NCBI RefSeq assembly: GCF_963678635.1 | Contig: NC_087071.1 | Span: 27,515,378 to 27,579,377 of the forward strand | DNA: 64,000 nucleotides | Reading direction: 5' to 3' | Source of the DNA: Symsagittifera roscoffensis | Lineage: Eukaryota > Xenacoelomorpha > Acoela > Convolutidae | Shown here: positions 23,655 through 36,470 of the stretch, piece by piece | Numbering within the stretch: position 1 is the stretch's first letter | Layout of the letters: every line of letters begins with the position of its first letter | Translations under genes and position numbers: made by a program | Notes under the pieces: model-generated | The model's input: the letters and a program-made list of their open reading frames with translations, nothing else | Told to the model about the DNA's origin: nothing | Databases searched by the model: none

Positions 23655-24600
23655 GCATTAAACAAACTGTTTTCGACAAATCTCAACAGGGATCAACCAA
23701 TTTGTAAAAATAAAAAAAAATGATTATGATGAAAAACGCCATTGCTAATCATGATGCGCTGAATTTCAAAAAACCATGTTGTAATTGAATACTTAGATAA
23801 CTCTCGCCGATTGCGGTGACCTAGAAAAAGTTTAACGTAACAAATAGTGGAACACAAGCTCAAAAAAACCAAATCTTTTGCTTCACACAAAGGCGGGAAA
23901 TTGTATGAATTCTCTGCCAATTCTCTTGATCAGTTGTTTCAGTTTTCATAACTGGAAGTTGATGCAAAAATCCTAATAAATTGATAATTTAATCAAACTT
24001 TAGGAAAACGGTGGCCACTATTTATATGAGGAAGCCTTTTTCGGAAACTTAGCTGTCTTTTTAAGTTCTTCTTCTATAGAAATAAATCAAATTATTGGAC
24101 TATTTACATTAAAAAAACTCAGGCTTGGCTAACACAAACTTGCAAGTTTTTCTTCAATTCTCATGTATCGAATCTTGTAGGAAAACTGGAGCAGCATGGT
24201 TCAAACACAATGCATTACGAGTAAAAACCAGATTTTAAAGCGGTGACAAAAAAGTTTGAATTAGGCACTTAGTCTTCCATCCATCTAGACATCCATCCAT
24301 CAGACAATTTGTCAATCATAAAAATCATCCAAACAGTCATTTATCCAAACATCCATCCTTTCATTCAACCATTTATCAATTATATAGCCAGCCCTCTATC
24401 AAACCATCCATCAGGTCATCAAATATTCGTCCATCCAGCCAGCAATCAAGCAGGTCATACAATTATGTAAACAATCAACAGCCAGCTCTCCATCGGTCCA
24501 TCGATCTACCTGTCCGTTGACAGTGTTATCCATTAGGGAAACTATCCATCATTCCATCCATGCCTCCGATCATTCATCGCTCGGTTCATCCTTTCATCCA
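23655..24600 (+). repeat. Segmental duplication copy 2 with a longer (CATC)n tract
   Basis: Homologous to 22110-22670. The spacer between the unique part and the tetranucleotide tract is about 300 bases longer here (roughly 23960-24265), and the tract extends further (24268-24600). Divergence is substantial, so the duplication is old. Confidence 0.75.
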
Positions 24601-24929
24601 GTGCATTTAAGAGAATTTGGTGCTAACCTACACAATTTTAAATTTGATATGAGTGGTTTAATTTGGTATGATATAGATAATACTAGTATTTCATAGGATC
24701 ATTAGTTTTCCAAAGGGATCTTTAATCATACATAGGGATCATTAAATATACATAGTATTACACCATTTCTAAACCTATTGAAATGACAGTGACATCTTTT
24801 GAAGAAACCGTATTTTCAGTTGAAAATCAAGAATTAAGGCATGCTCAAATGTGTGTTTACAAGTTCTTTTGAAATCGTGAAATTGTAATTGAATGACTCT
24901 GAAAATGGCCAAATATAAACAAATTTCAT
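24601..24929. other. Short direct-repeat motif upstream of the transposase relic
   Basis: A GGATCATTA motif with nearby ACATAG is repeated at about 24695-24760, and a related motif recurs at 26145-26160 downstream of the relic in the same orientation. No coding sequence is present. Confidence 0.4.
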
Positions 24930-25908
24930 GTATCGACAATCGACGCTTACTCGAATAGCTTTCGCGTGGAGAAGATTATGTAGCTTTGGCCGACTGTTTG
25001 AGAATAAATCGGAAGACAATTGTGCGTATACAATTCTGCGACGTGGGAGCTATGAAAATTCACCAAAAAGGGGATCATACAATCAAAAAATTGACAAAGA
25101 AGTTATTTTTGGGCGCTATTGACATTCTGGAGGGCAATCCACTGATTACATTGCAGCAAGTGAATTTTGCGTTGAGGGCGCGCTTACCTCAAAAAGCCCA
25201 TTTCAACCAACAAGCACAATCAAAAGCATTAGAAGGGAGAATTAGTTATTGTACTGTATAGCGTAACAGCGAAGAAAATGTAGAAGATTGTTACAACTAT
25301 GCATTGTGGATCATGAGCCCTGGCGTCATAAGCTAGCGAAAAAATTTTGTGGATGAATTTGGTGTGAATATCCACATGCGGCGTACTCAAGGGCGATCTG
25401 CTAAGGGTGACAGAGTTTATAGAAAGGTCAGTGCCCCGAAGAGATCCAAACAATGTTACAATCTGTTGCGCAGTTTCCACGGAGGGCCTTTTGCATTATC
25501 AGGTAATTCAAGCTGAAATGAAAAAGGAAATTTTCATAAATTTTCTCGAAGTTCTATGTGGAAACTTTATCCTTGATGAAGGGAACGATGCTGATAGATT
25601 TTGCGTTTTTGACAATGCTCCCGGGCAAAGAGGAATTGAAGATATGGACCTTAGTGGAATATTCCCTCTGAAGAGGCTTCCAAAGTAGAGCTAATTTCTT
25701 ACTTGGAAAATGCAAGAAGAGATGGATTTGTTCATCAACGATGATGCCTTGAAGGAGCCAGGACAAACACTTCAGGATTCCGTCATGTTAAATCTATTTT
25801 GGAACGAACAAGTTGTGAGATTACCCCACAAAAATGTGTTGGTTGGTACAATCATACGATGACATATATCCCGGATTGTTTGGCCAGGAATAAAATAGAT
25901 GGATGAAC
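24930..25908 (+). pseudogene. IS630/Tc1-mariner-type transposase relic
   Basis: A transposase of this superfamily excises and inserts its element at TA sites. The N-terminal part (about 24960-25260) reads as two helix-turn-helix units: a LADCLRINRKTIVR block, then a later EGNPLITLQQV block that looks like the second recognition helix. The catalytic part (25407-25690) has an NVTICCAVSTEGLLHY strand, an FINFLEVL helix and an FCVFDNAPG block carrying the second Asp. The end (about 25770-25905) has an ITPQKCVGWYNH block typical of the family C-terminus. Several frameshifts and stops separate these pieces, and the final catalytic Glu region after 25680 is scrambled. It is dead. Confidence 0.75.
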
Positions 25909-26204
25909 AATGAATGTTGCATAAAAACTCTTGATTCTGTTTATTATATTCTGTTCGTATTGATTTGAAAAAATTTGTTTCCAATTGAAGTCACTTGAGA
26001 GCACTCCATCTTTTTTCTATTCTTTAGAACTTACAAAATAAATGCTCCTACAATAAAAATTACCTATAATTCTTCTCAAATTACCGATTGTTCAAAAAGC
26101 CTTGAAAAGGTGTATTTATAAAAAGTAATCATTAGTGATAGATATGGATCATTGATGTTACATAGTGAGAATTAGTTACATAGAGAGCCGAAACTATTAT
26201 TCGG
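25909..26204. other. No gene; 3' flank of the transposase relic
   Basis: AT-rich. A repeat of the GGATCATT motif is at about 26147. No clear terminal inverted repeat can be paired with the upstream flank. Confidence 0.35.
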
Positions 26205-27010
26205 ATCACCGAGGAAGATGATCTCTGTCTAGCTATATAAAAATTGAACTTGAAAAAATTGAATGGACTGAAGGGCCAGATTTCAGTTCTACCAGACTTC
26301 CACAGATATCTTTTGCTCAATTTCAGCCAAAGTATTTAATCATTTGGACGATGGCGGAAAAACTCCCAGCAGTTTCTTTTTCTAGCATAAATAAAACTTC
26401 TCTAGAAATCTAAAAATGCTATATCAATACTAGGTATTTGTCCAATTAGTCTTGAAAAAACCGACGCAAAAATTCTGCCCGTGTAATTCCTAATAGAATT
26501 AAAATTTGCTTTGGCAAATTTGTTTAACACTACTAACATGAGTATTTTACTGAAAAAAAAGGCACACATGAAAGCGAAAGATACAAAAAACAATTACTGC
26601 TGAATGGTTAGTTCTCAACTTCAAAAACATAGAAGTTTACTTTCTCATAATAAAAATAAGATATCAATTTCCTTAACAGTGACAATTAAATTTGTCCAAA
26701 ACGTTTCAAAAAAATTCATTAATCAGGAAAACAGTATCTGTCAATGCTTATTGAATGCAAAATTGAAAAATTCAATCAGACCTCGCGGAAAATCAATTTG
26801 CAAGAGCTTTTGTCATGGGGTAGAAGGATGAATCGAAACAAAGACGCCCTGTTTGCATACCAGCTGGAAATGTTTTGATACAGTTCAATAAGAAACCAGG
26901 ATATCCGGTCTCCGGTAAAAGTGAGACATCTCCGATAAATATTGAAACTAAAATCTGCAAAAAAAAATTCAACTTAACCAGAATACTGTGTATTTGATAC
27001 CACAAAAATG
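26205..27010. repeat. Ancient duplicated block, copy 1
   Basis: Homologous and in the same orientation to 27510-29110. Shared blocks include a GTATTTAATCATT segment, ATGGCGGAAAA, GCTATATCA, TTTAACACTA, AATCAATTTGCAAG, and a GGTCTCCGG block. On the minus strand the frame at 26793-27005 and its counterpart at 28863-29105 share a GD-x-PET-x-G-x2 pattern and an IKTF block. That suggests the duplicated unit once carried a coding exon, but no family is recognised. Confidence 0.6.
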
Positions 27011-27509
27011 TATTTCGAACCCAAATTAAGGACAGAAAATGAAATAATTTTAGGAGAAGCAGATACTTGATGAATTTTTTTTGGTAGGTAATACTTTATG
27101 ATGTACACGTCGACTATAAAATGCTACACCAAATAGACATAATTTAAAATTCTCATCGAAAATAAAACTAATCATGCTCGATGAAATTCACATCTTGGCT
27201 TCTAATTTAAGAAAAATTCACAAATTAATTTTTTTTGTATTTTTGAACAATTTTTACTTTCGAATTGATAAAACTCCAAGTAGTTTCACCCCTAACAAAT
27301 CAAATTCAGCATGAATCAAGATTTGCCAGAGCAGCATTTACGATTCACTCATGAAGTTTAATATTCAAAGTTGCGTCATACAAAGAATTAATGTGACCAA
27401 TTATTTGCCCTCATTGAGTTTGGCATCCAAAAAAGACCAAGCAACGCCAGTTTAAGAACCCCAAACGTTCAGAACCACAAAATTATTGTTCAGATTGCCG
27501 CAAAAAAAG
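27011..27509. other. No gene recognised
   Basis: AT-rich sequence between the two divergent duplicate blocks; only short open frames on either strand. Confidence 0.4.
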
Positions 27510-29110
27510 GTATTTGTTTAGCTCTATAAAAATCTCACAGGGACCGGATGACTGAATTTCAGTTATATCACACTTCCATAGAATTCTTTTGTTAAACGTC
27601 AGCTAAAGTATTTAATCATTCAGATTATGGCGGAAAAGTTGCAAGCAGTTTTTGTTTCTAGCAAAAAACAAAACTATCTAGAGATATAAAAAGGCTATAT
27701 CAGTTCAATGTATTCATCCAGTTGGTGCCAAGAACGCCGACACAAAATCTTTTTCCCATGTAATCTGTAATAGAATCAAAAATGCCCTTTGCAAAGATGT
27801 TAAACACTATCAACTTGCGTACTTTACTAAAAGACAACAGCAAACATCATTACAAAAATATAAAAAGCCAATTACTCCGAAAGGATTGGTCAACTAAGAT
27901 TTTTGTGAAATAGAAATTTTTTCTAAAAATTTGGCAGATTTGACAGATGACTTTCCATCAAAATTTTGAAAGGATTGACTTTTGATGGGTTTTCTTTAGA
28001 GCTATTAAACTTTTGTACATACTCAAAAACTGTACATTTGTACATACACTCAAAACCAAAAAATGAGATAAACAATTTTTTCCACAGCCAGCTTCATATT
28101 TTGATGCAGAAAGTGACAAGGCTACACTCTTTCCCCACTTTTCTTCAAAGAAGTCATTATTCACAAAAATTGAAGGATTCGAAGAATTTTGTCACGAAAT
28201 GGTTTTAAAATAATCAAGTAAATAGAAAACAAAATGAATTGCTTGTCTTCTAATCTTAAAAAACAAAGAAGTTTATTTCCACATATTATTTAATTAACAG
28301 TATCAATTAAACTTGCCCTAAATGTTTTCATATCGCCCAACAAAACTCAGTAATTTCGTAAACCAATATCTGTTAAGTTTTACTGAACGCAGAAATGAAA
28401 ACTCAATCAGACTGGACATAGCGAAAGAAGTTCTAAATTACCCCATTTTAGATTGTTGGTAGGCTTACAATGCTTACAATTCAAAATTTTTGGTATCTGA
28501 ATCATTGGTTTCTTCGCTTCCAATGTGTCAGAGCGAAAGAAATTGTGTCTTCGCTTCCAATGTGTCAAGAAAGAAATTGAAAAATAGAACGGTTTACGAA
28601 GTTCTCAATTGCATTGATTTTTAGTGATTTGACGATAAATTGAGATGATACAAAGAGTTGTTTCCTTATAACAACATAGATTGCGAATTTTTCGAACGAC
28701 TAAGATTTTTCATCCCTCAGTTAAAATTCAAAAGCGTCTCACAGATTAAAATTTGGCGTGTGAATCTTCAAATGTTGCAAAACTTAAGTGTGATGTTGCG
28801 GCTATTGGAAGCTCGTAATTAACATTCTTAACCTCGCGGAGATCAATTTGCAAGCTTTTGTGTCATGGAAAATAAGGAACATTCGAAACAAAAATTACTT
28901 TTTTTTTCATATCAGCTGCAAATGTTTTGATATAAGGCAAAACGAAACCAAGATATCTGGTCTCCGGAAAAACTAAGGTATCTCCAACAGATACTGAACC
29001 ATTTGTACAAAACAGAAACTTAAATTGAACTAAGATACTCAGTATCCGGTACAACAACAATTTTTTCGACCCCAAGTCACGGACAAAAAATAAAACATTT
29101 TGCAAACCGG
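27510..29110. repeat. Ancient duplicated block, copy 2, with an inserted stretch
   Basis: Same order of shared blocks as 26205-27010, but longer: extra unmatched stretches lie at about 27880-28240 and 28440-28825. The minus-strand frame at 28863-29105 (80 codons) is the more open counterpart of the copy 1 frame. Similarity is roughly that of old paralogous DNA, with many substitutions and indels. Confidence 0.6.
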
Positions 29111-31305
29111 ACCTTGCTAAGAGAAGCTAACCTTGCTAAAAAAAATAGAAAGGAAGCTCTAAAACATTGGTTTGTTGAAAAGGACGGAAAATTCAAATGC
29201 AAACATGTTGAAAACCTGTCTGTTGCAGTTTTTTTAACAGAGAGGGCTAGGAGATGAAGGAAAACAGAAAATGAGTTTTGTGAACATAACATTATTAAGA
29301 CTGGTCGCAAAACTCTTGCTTATCACAAGGAAAACAATAGTTTACTGTGTCTTTTTAACCGTAATTCACGCAACTACCTTATCAAAATGAAAAAAAAAAA
29401 CAATTTTCTGGTTTAGTAAACCCCAGTGTCGTTCTAATCACAGAAAGTTCCAAATATCATCACATTATCAAAAAAAGCCAAGTTTATAATTACTGTTTCG
29501 AATAGTTGTCAGTTTTGTTTTGTAAAACGTTTAGCTTCTGTGTATGAATTGAACATCACAAAGCTGGATCTTTAAGTCACGCGGCCGAAAGTGAAGAACT
29601 CCCCACTCTTCATCTACCTACATTAGTTAAGTTCAATTACTCATATTGATCGCTCTTTTTAAAAAGTTTTCATCTCATGAAGTGATAAGTTTCTAGGACG
29701 TATGACAACTCTAGTAAACTCAATTGGGTCTTTTCGTCTGTTGTATTTTAAAACTGGATTGTTTGTGCCTGTCAGTGCTTAGCATTGTTTGTTCATTGTG
29801 TTCTAAGAGGTTGAAACAAAGTAACCAACTTCTATATGTAGTAGATTTCGTAGTAGTTTTTTGAAATGACTATAGAGAAAAAAACGAAATGGTAGAAATG
29901 GAAATCAGTGACTTCTACGTTTCATAAGCATTTGACTTCTTTTTGATGGCTAAGTTTAAAATTTGCATTTTTATCAATTCATTTGATTCAATTTCTGTTT
30001 TAATAGAGACCCTGCTATAATAAAAGTTTCAAAAACTTATGAAAGCTCTGAAAATGAGATAACAAATTTCAAAAATGCATAGCAATTTTTGTTAAACCCA
30101 AGATCATTTCTGACAGATCATCATCATTGATCTATAAAGGTGATGATTAAAAGCAGACATCGATTTGCGCATGATTCTGAAGGAAACGAAGCTTGACAAT
30201 AACTGCATTTTTTTAAATAGGATGATTTTTGATGCGGGGCCTAGAAAATTAAAGCAAATTAGTAGTGAAAAACAAAAACGAACTTAGACGTCGATGCAAA
30301 ACACAAATATTAGAATTTAGACGTAATTGTATTGTTCGTGTCCGAAAACAGTTTACTGTAATTAACTTTCGTTTGAGCTTTCTTAATCAACTTTTCACAT
30401 GCAAATCAACTTTTCACATGCCGCAACCTTCACGTTCCTCAATTTTCACATGACGCAATGATATAATTTATGGCTTTCAAAAATGTTTTATAATATTGAT
30501 AATAACGTTTTATAAATGATTTTTTATGAGTATTTTGATATGCAATGGGAAAACTTGTTTCAAGCAATAAGTTTCATGTGGTTTGAAAAATGTTGATTCA
30601 CTTTGACAATCTTTAGCTCACATAACATCATGGGTAATAGCGAGTTTTTTTCAGCATGGCAACAAAACTTAGACAACATTTAAAAAAACATATTGCTTGA
30701 AGAGCGACACATTTAGGGACAAATTAGATTTTGAAGCTCGAAACATTGCAAAAAGCTTGTTTACCACATTGTTTCGAAAGAAAAAACGAGAACCGTTTTT
30801 TTTGCCAGAACAACGTATCTGAATGTAACAACATCACACTTGAGAGTAAGTCTATTTTTAAACATTCAAATTCAAAGAAATTGCACATCAATAGGTTATT
30901 TTCTCGCTGTGAAATTTTTCATATCAAAATATAGTTCACTCCCCTACCATAGTATAGCTACAAAACCAGTATATTTTTAAATTATTTCAATCTCAAAGAA
31001 GGGGGTTATTCTGATCATCTTTTGAATTCTATTTCAAATTACAGCCAAAAATTGGTTTCATGAAAAATTGCATATTAAAAAAGACTTTGAACGGATATGT
31101 ACCAAATAAGATTTTTATGGGTCTCTTTCTTTTCAAATTTTTGTCCATTTATACCTTGAATGAGATCTCAGATCCATTTATTACTTGCATCCATGTTTTA
31201 CTTGAGCAAGTGCTGAGATTGAAACACATCCATTTTATTTTAACTTGAAAGCTTCATGCACTTTAGCCATCGCTGTTCACCTTTATCGAGAAAAATTTAG
31301 TTTTT
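29111..31305. other. No gene recognised
   Basis: AT-rich with short frames only. A TTTTCACATG decamer occurs three times between 30391 and 30455. I see no spliced gene structure I can defend. Confidence 0.4.
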
Positions 31306-31775
31306 TTTCTGACCTGGAATACTTCATATCTACTCTAATTTTCTGGTCAGAAAATCTGTGTGAAATTTTCAAATAAAGCAGGGATTTTTGTTGAATTTTT
31401 TTTTGTTATCTTAGTTCTGATCAAAAATTAGCTAAATATAGGCTATGTCTAGCTAGAAGAAGTCTCCGACTAAGAATTCAACTGCCAATTTGTAGGCAAA
31501 TATTCTAACCGCTTGGCCACATGAGCTGTAATGCAAGTTAGTTTTAGCAGACTAATGCAAAGCAACACTTGTTATAACAAGTGTTAATGTGCAATGCATC
31601 GCTACGACTACTGTGTATGCTCGAATCATATTTATCTTTTTGCGGTTGAGGCTTTCCAAAACTGTTTATTTCTGAACTGAGAATGAAATAGATCATTTCT
31701 GCACAGAAAATACAAAAAACTTGGCTAGGTTATCTATTGAACATTTCTATCTAGAAAAACTGCCTTCGCTGGGTA
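31306..31775 (-). mobile_element. tRNA-derived SINE, copy 1
   Basis: Aligned in reverse with 48881-49387. On the minus strand an RNA polymerase III A box (TGGCCAAGCGG) lies at 31509-31519 and a B box (GTTGAATTC) at 31474-31482, spaced as in a Leu/Ser-type tRNA. Unusually, about 250 bases precede the tRNA-like part, and these include a perfect 22-base palindrome at 31564-31585. The element ends at a GTATTCCAGGTCAG-type terminus. It is non-coding and mobilised only by a partner LINE. Confidence 0.7.
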
Positions 31776-33642
31776 TGGGCAAGTACAAGATGTGAAATGT
31801 ACAAGATTACAAAAAGTTTTCGAAATATAACAGTTCATGAAATATGAAGTTTGATTCACGATTGCCTAATTCAAACTCTGCGATTGCATTTTTTGAAAGA
31901 CGGTAAAAGGTTCCGTTGCTAAAACAGTAAAAGGTGTCTGACTCCACATAGTTACTTCTTCTTCACGAACCTTCATGACCAATGATTTTTAACAGAAACA
32001 GCTCGGCCCACGCACAATTTTAAAAATCCCTGAAATGAAAGCATCAAAGAACAAATGCAGTCTCAAAATGTATTTAATTAACGGATTCGGCTATAGTGTT
32101 TTTGCTATAAGCTTTGTCGATGAAAACTGAATAGATAAATAACGTCACATATTGACATTTGTGTTTAAATTAGCAAACCTCGATACAAAAACTATATTAA
32201 CAATTATTGTGAGCGCAAATATTGTGAGTTAATTGATTCAAAAAGATTATTGGTTCTTCTGGAGTTATTATTATTTTAAAAAAAAAAATACGTCAATTTT
32301 TTTCTAATTGGGCTTCATTTTTGTGGACTGGAGTAAAGAACGATTTATATAAACGCTACAGACAGTCGCAATTTATCATCCATAGACTTTCTCAGCATCT
32401 GTGCGTTTTGGCAAAATTAACCATTAAGTGAAAACTTTGAATAAAAAATCATTTCAATCATCGCACGAAGGTTTCATGCACTAGGCCAAATTTTGGTGAG
32501 ATTAAGGCAACGCGAGAAATTGCTGAATTAATATGAAGAAATTAGATAGAACCCAGCTATCCGCAAACAAAAAAAGCTGAAATAAAAAGGCAAACTCAAA
32601 CACGGTGCTTTTAATTAAAACCAATGATAATTCTTTTTAATTACTCATCTGAAACAAACTTTTTAAAAATGCTTTTGAACATCACTTTTGTTAATTTTTA
32701 AATTTTATAACGCCAGAAAAGCGCTTCATGAATCTTCCATACGAAATTTTCTTTAAAAAACTAGAAATGGATTTTAAAATAACAATCGCTCGAAATTAAG
32801 CTCAAAAACAAAACGTTTGTAGTTAATTTTTATTGAAACTATTTTATATGTCATTCAAATCAAAACTGAAAAAGCTTTATGATATTATTCGAACCAATTG
32901 ATTGCTTATTTTTAGTACTTAATTTTGCACCATAATAGTAGAGAAGAATTAAACAAAAAACTAAACGATACCCAATAAAAAATTAAACCACACCCGAAGA
33001 CAAAGTCTGTCGCCACTCTCAGCGGTCGAAATATTCAATTTTTTAATTTCGCTTCTGTTATTTTTACCAATTTAATATTTTTTTGTTTGTCAGCAGAAAA
33101 AAAATGCATCATTAAAAATGAAAAACACAATGCAGTTTAAAAATTGCATACATAATGAAAAACCTTATGATACACACGGGTAACGAAACGAATACAACAG
33201 TTTGGAATATTAAGACGCAGGCGGTATCAGAAAACTTCATATTTAGGAATTAGGGGAGAAAAATAAAACAACGGTAGTTGGTTGTTGTGCAAGTTGCGCA
33301 GAAGCTGCAACTTTAATCATGTAAAAACATCTAGAAGGGAAGGGGACTAATACAAGAACTAATTGATAGCAAGTTATGATGCGGTAAAACAGGCGGACTA
33401 AATATCACCTGTGATAGTCGCAAATTTACATGTCTTAAAAATTCTTTTTGTTATTGTTTTTAGCTTGTAACGTGCTTTGGAGCTCGTTTTAGCTTCTGTG
33501 CTACACTTCAAGCAAACTTTCATGTTCTTTTATGCTTTTCACATAAAATTAATTTGTATAACCAACTTTTCTATGCCATACAATTAATGAAAACTAGAAA
33601 AAGTTGCTAACAGTATTTGAGCTTTGAAGAAAAACAACCAAA
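31776..33642. other. Upstream region of the lectin gene; no gene seen
   Basis: AT-rich. A TATATAAAC box at about 32346 is followed by no convincing ORF. No duplicate of the lectin array is present here. The last 150 bases are the presumed promoter and 5' UTR of the lectin gene but show only weak TATA-like sequences. Confidence 0.4.
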
Positions 33643-34931
33643 ATGAACTACAAACTGATTGCAATTTTAGTAGCATTATTTTCGATCAGTTACAATTTTT
33701 ATAACTGTTCTATATGTATACATTATTTACTTTCACCTGCACTACCTTGCGATGATCTATCTCCTCCTACCGCAACAACGCCTTCTCCTGATCCTGAGCG
33801 TATTTGCCCTTATGGTTTCAATTACATTGGGGGAATAGACGACCGTTGTTTTAAGTATCTCAATGGGAAAGAAAGTTTCCGTTCCGCCATGTACGGCTGC
33901 AATTTGCTGTTAGTCGGTTAAATGTTTCTCTACTGCAAACATTTCCAATCAGTAGTTTATTTATTTTTAAATGTGATTCAAGCAAAACCGTAGTATTTAC
34001 ACAGAGCCGAAGCCGCGTTTTTCACCTATTAGGTTTCCTCGCAAGTTATCAGACATGAATGAAACGAAAGCCACTTGATCGAAAAAATGTCGAAAAAAAA
34101 AACAACTACAAATAAATCATAACTTTGTCTTGTATGATGTTCAAATTGAGAAAAATTCATCTAACTGCAATCACCACCGTGAATTATGTACTCAGAAACA
34201 GTAAGCGAGCGTTAAATAAGCCGACAAAACTAAGGTAAACTCTCATTTAGACAAAAGCAAAAATGTTGTCCTGAAAAGTTCTGAATTCCTAAAACTTTTA
34301 TGATTTGTGTGTTTCCGGAGGAATGGGCGTTGAAATGTTCTTATCAAACGACCCAGCGTTTAATTACTAAGCCGACAAAACAGACGCTGATAGCATAGTG
34401 GCCGAATATAGCTTTTAAGCGAAAAAAAAATCAATTTATTATTCTGCATCTGAAATGAAATTAAGTTTTGGAAAAAGAAAAAGAGAAATCACAAAAAACA
34501 CTGATTTCTTTTGTACGGAAATGAAGCGCACGATTGAAATTACAAAGTAAAGACTACCACTCCTTACCAAATTGTTCGCCGTTGCAATTAAAAATCGTTT
34601 CAGCCAAGCAGAAGTTTTCACGCCCATAAACGTTTCGGAATTAGAAAGAGTCTCCATGTATTACGAGAGAAATGTTGGACAAATTAGCGAATTCTGGACA
34701 GGTTATGCGACCGTTGTAATGGGTATTCCTGTTCCGGCGGATTACCTATATTTAACCATGAAGTCTTGGAGAAACATACAGACGATGGAGCCTGTGCCCT
34801 CGAACATGTGGTTGAGCAATGAACGCGGCGACCAGTACAAAGAATTATGCACTCTTGCAGTAAAGCACCGCTTAATTTATGAAAACTGCGATAAGTCTCA
34901 CGCAATTCTTTGTGAAGTAAAGCTGATTTAA
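33643..34931 (+). CDS. Secreted C-type lectin domain protein, two exons
   Basis: Exon 1 is 33643-33908 and exon 2 is 34604-34931. The intron (695 bases) has a GTTAGT donor and a TTTCAG acceptor, and the phases match (2 + 1). The ATG has a CCAAAATG context. The product is 197 residues: signal peptide (about 1-22), a Pro/Thr-rich linker (about 31-53), then one long-form C-type lectin fold with Cys at 55, 69, 86, 171, 184 and 192, a WTG at 120-122 and a C-terminal ILCE. The Ca-binding EPN/QPD motif is reduced to EPV (151-153) and there is no WND before Cys184, so Ca-dependent sugar binding is unlikely. It probably acts outside the cell in recognition or defence. Exon 2 is repeated three more times downstream. 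Confidence 0.85.
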
Positions 34932-36269
34932 AGACTCTTAGAAGTGGTGCCTCTCTTGAGTAAATGTCATAACCTTTTCCCAAACTAGGCGCAAACTCAT
35001 TGTAATGTTTTCATGATGTATATTTAAGTCATTAGATAAAAATTTGCTCATTTTTGTTTATTCGAACTCAAAATTTGATTGAAAACTAAATACTCTGTTT
35101 AAAAGTAAGTCATTTTCTTTTGAAATTTTCGATATACAATGCTACCATACCTAGACAAAAACAACTTCCTAATTAGACTACTAATAAAAAGTAATCCCCC
35201 TGCATTTCATCTAAAATGCATCAGAAGAAACTATTAGATATTTCAACAGCTTTTTTGATAACTCGAATAAATTACATCAACTATTTGGAATGAAACTTCT
35301 TTTGAAATATGTAAAATAAGATTACCTAGGGCGAAATCATTTTATTAAAACTGGAAACTTTCAAATAGTCTGTATTAGTGAACATCATTTAATTTAATTA
35401 AAAATGTTTTAGTAATTATCTCAAAAGGTAGCATTTATAGAATTCTTATCTTCTTCACTTTCAAAACAAGCATAATTTCTTCTAAGTTTCTTAATCAATT
35501 TTTATTCGCTTTTTCCTGAATTTGCGACAAAATAAATATACCGAGAAAATTACGTTACTGTAGTACTAGTATAAAATTTCCATACCCCGCCCCTAGTGAC
35601 TTCCCACATTTTGACTTTTTCTAAAAACTTTCTTCTTGGGTGCGGAAAAAAGAACATGCTCAATCATGTTAATATCCGAAAAAAGCGACCGATTACAAGG
35701 TCATAACCATGCCGCAAATTTCTTTTTTTCGATTTGGTAAAAGTCTGATGCAAACAAATACGACTTTTAATAAACAATCATGCCGCAAAACAATGACTTT
35801 TAAATAGTTTAAAGTTCATTCCAGCTAGAAACGTCATTGTGCATCACTCTGCAAGTTTTTCGTGAAAAATTAACCTGATTGATTTTCTCCTATGATTGTA
35901 GGATTTCATTTTTTAAACAAAGAGATCAGCTGGTTTCATTGGAGTATAAAATTTGAACCTGGAATACTGTTTATTCTGTTTGGGCTAAACATAAACTTGA
36001 GATCATTTGCCGTTGAATTCCCCCCAATTTCATCATAACGTTTTCCAAAGATCAAACTATTCCTCCATAAGTTTCCCAAGTGAACACAAAAGATTAAAAT
36101 TTATAGACAAAACTTTACGGGAAATAGAAAACATTTTCCTTGGATGAAAGGCTCGATTTTCAGTGAAGACGTCAGATTGTCTAGACCATTCGTTTTTTTT
36201 CAGTTATAATAAAGTACTGAAAGTATTAAAACGGTACTGGGACGCCTGAAACGATCGTATTTCAAAAGA

Positions 36270-36470
36270 CTACGAACGAGCGGCAGTGTTGATGGTGCTG
36301 GAAACAAAATCTTCTAAACATTCGCCATGCTTTTGAAAAGCATAACAGACTCCAATATCTTCAAGCTTTGGTTTTAATTGAAAGTTTACTACCAATGATT
36401 TATGCATACAACGCAAGATATTTTGCAACTCATGAACATTTTTCAAAAAAAAACGTAGTTTTACACACAC
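36270..36470 (-). CDS. Small conserved minus-strand frame in each array unit, uncertain
   Basis: 66 codons, no recognised family, four Cys in the sequence. It stays open in all four units (also 39206-39406, 42142-42342 and 45177-45377) with one or two substitutions. About 35 bases upstream on the minus strand is a consensus AAG-GTAAGT splice donor, also conserved. The units are too recent for conservation to prove selection, and the start at 36470 is not an ATG. It may be a terminal exon of a small secreted protein or chance. Confidence 0.2.
   Translation of the reverse strand: MCVKLRFFLKNVHELQNILRCMHKSLVVNFQLKPKLEDIGVCYAFQKHGECLEDFVSSTINTAARS

Noticed and set aside
24690-26165. Terminal inverted repeats of the transposase relic
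   Set aside because: The shared GGATCATT motifs on both sides are in direct, not inverted, orientation, so they do not define transposon ends.
34439-34983. Minus-strand ORFs of 72 and 99 codons opposite each lectin exon 2
   Set aside because: Shadows of the lectin coding frame; they overlap it fully and carry no domain.
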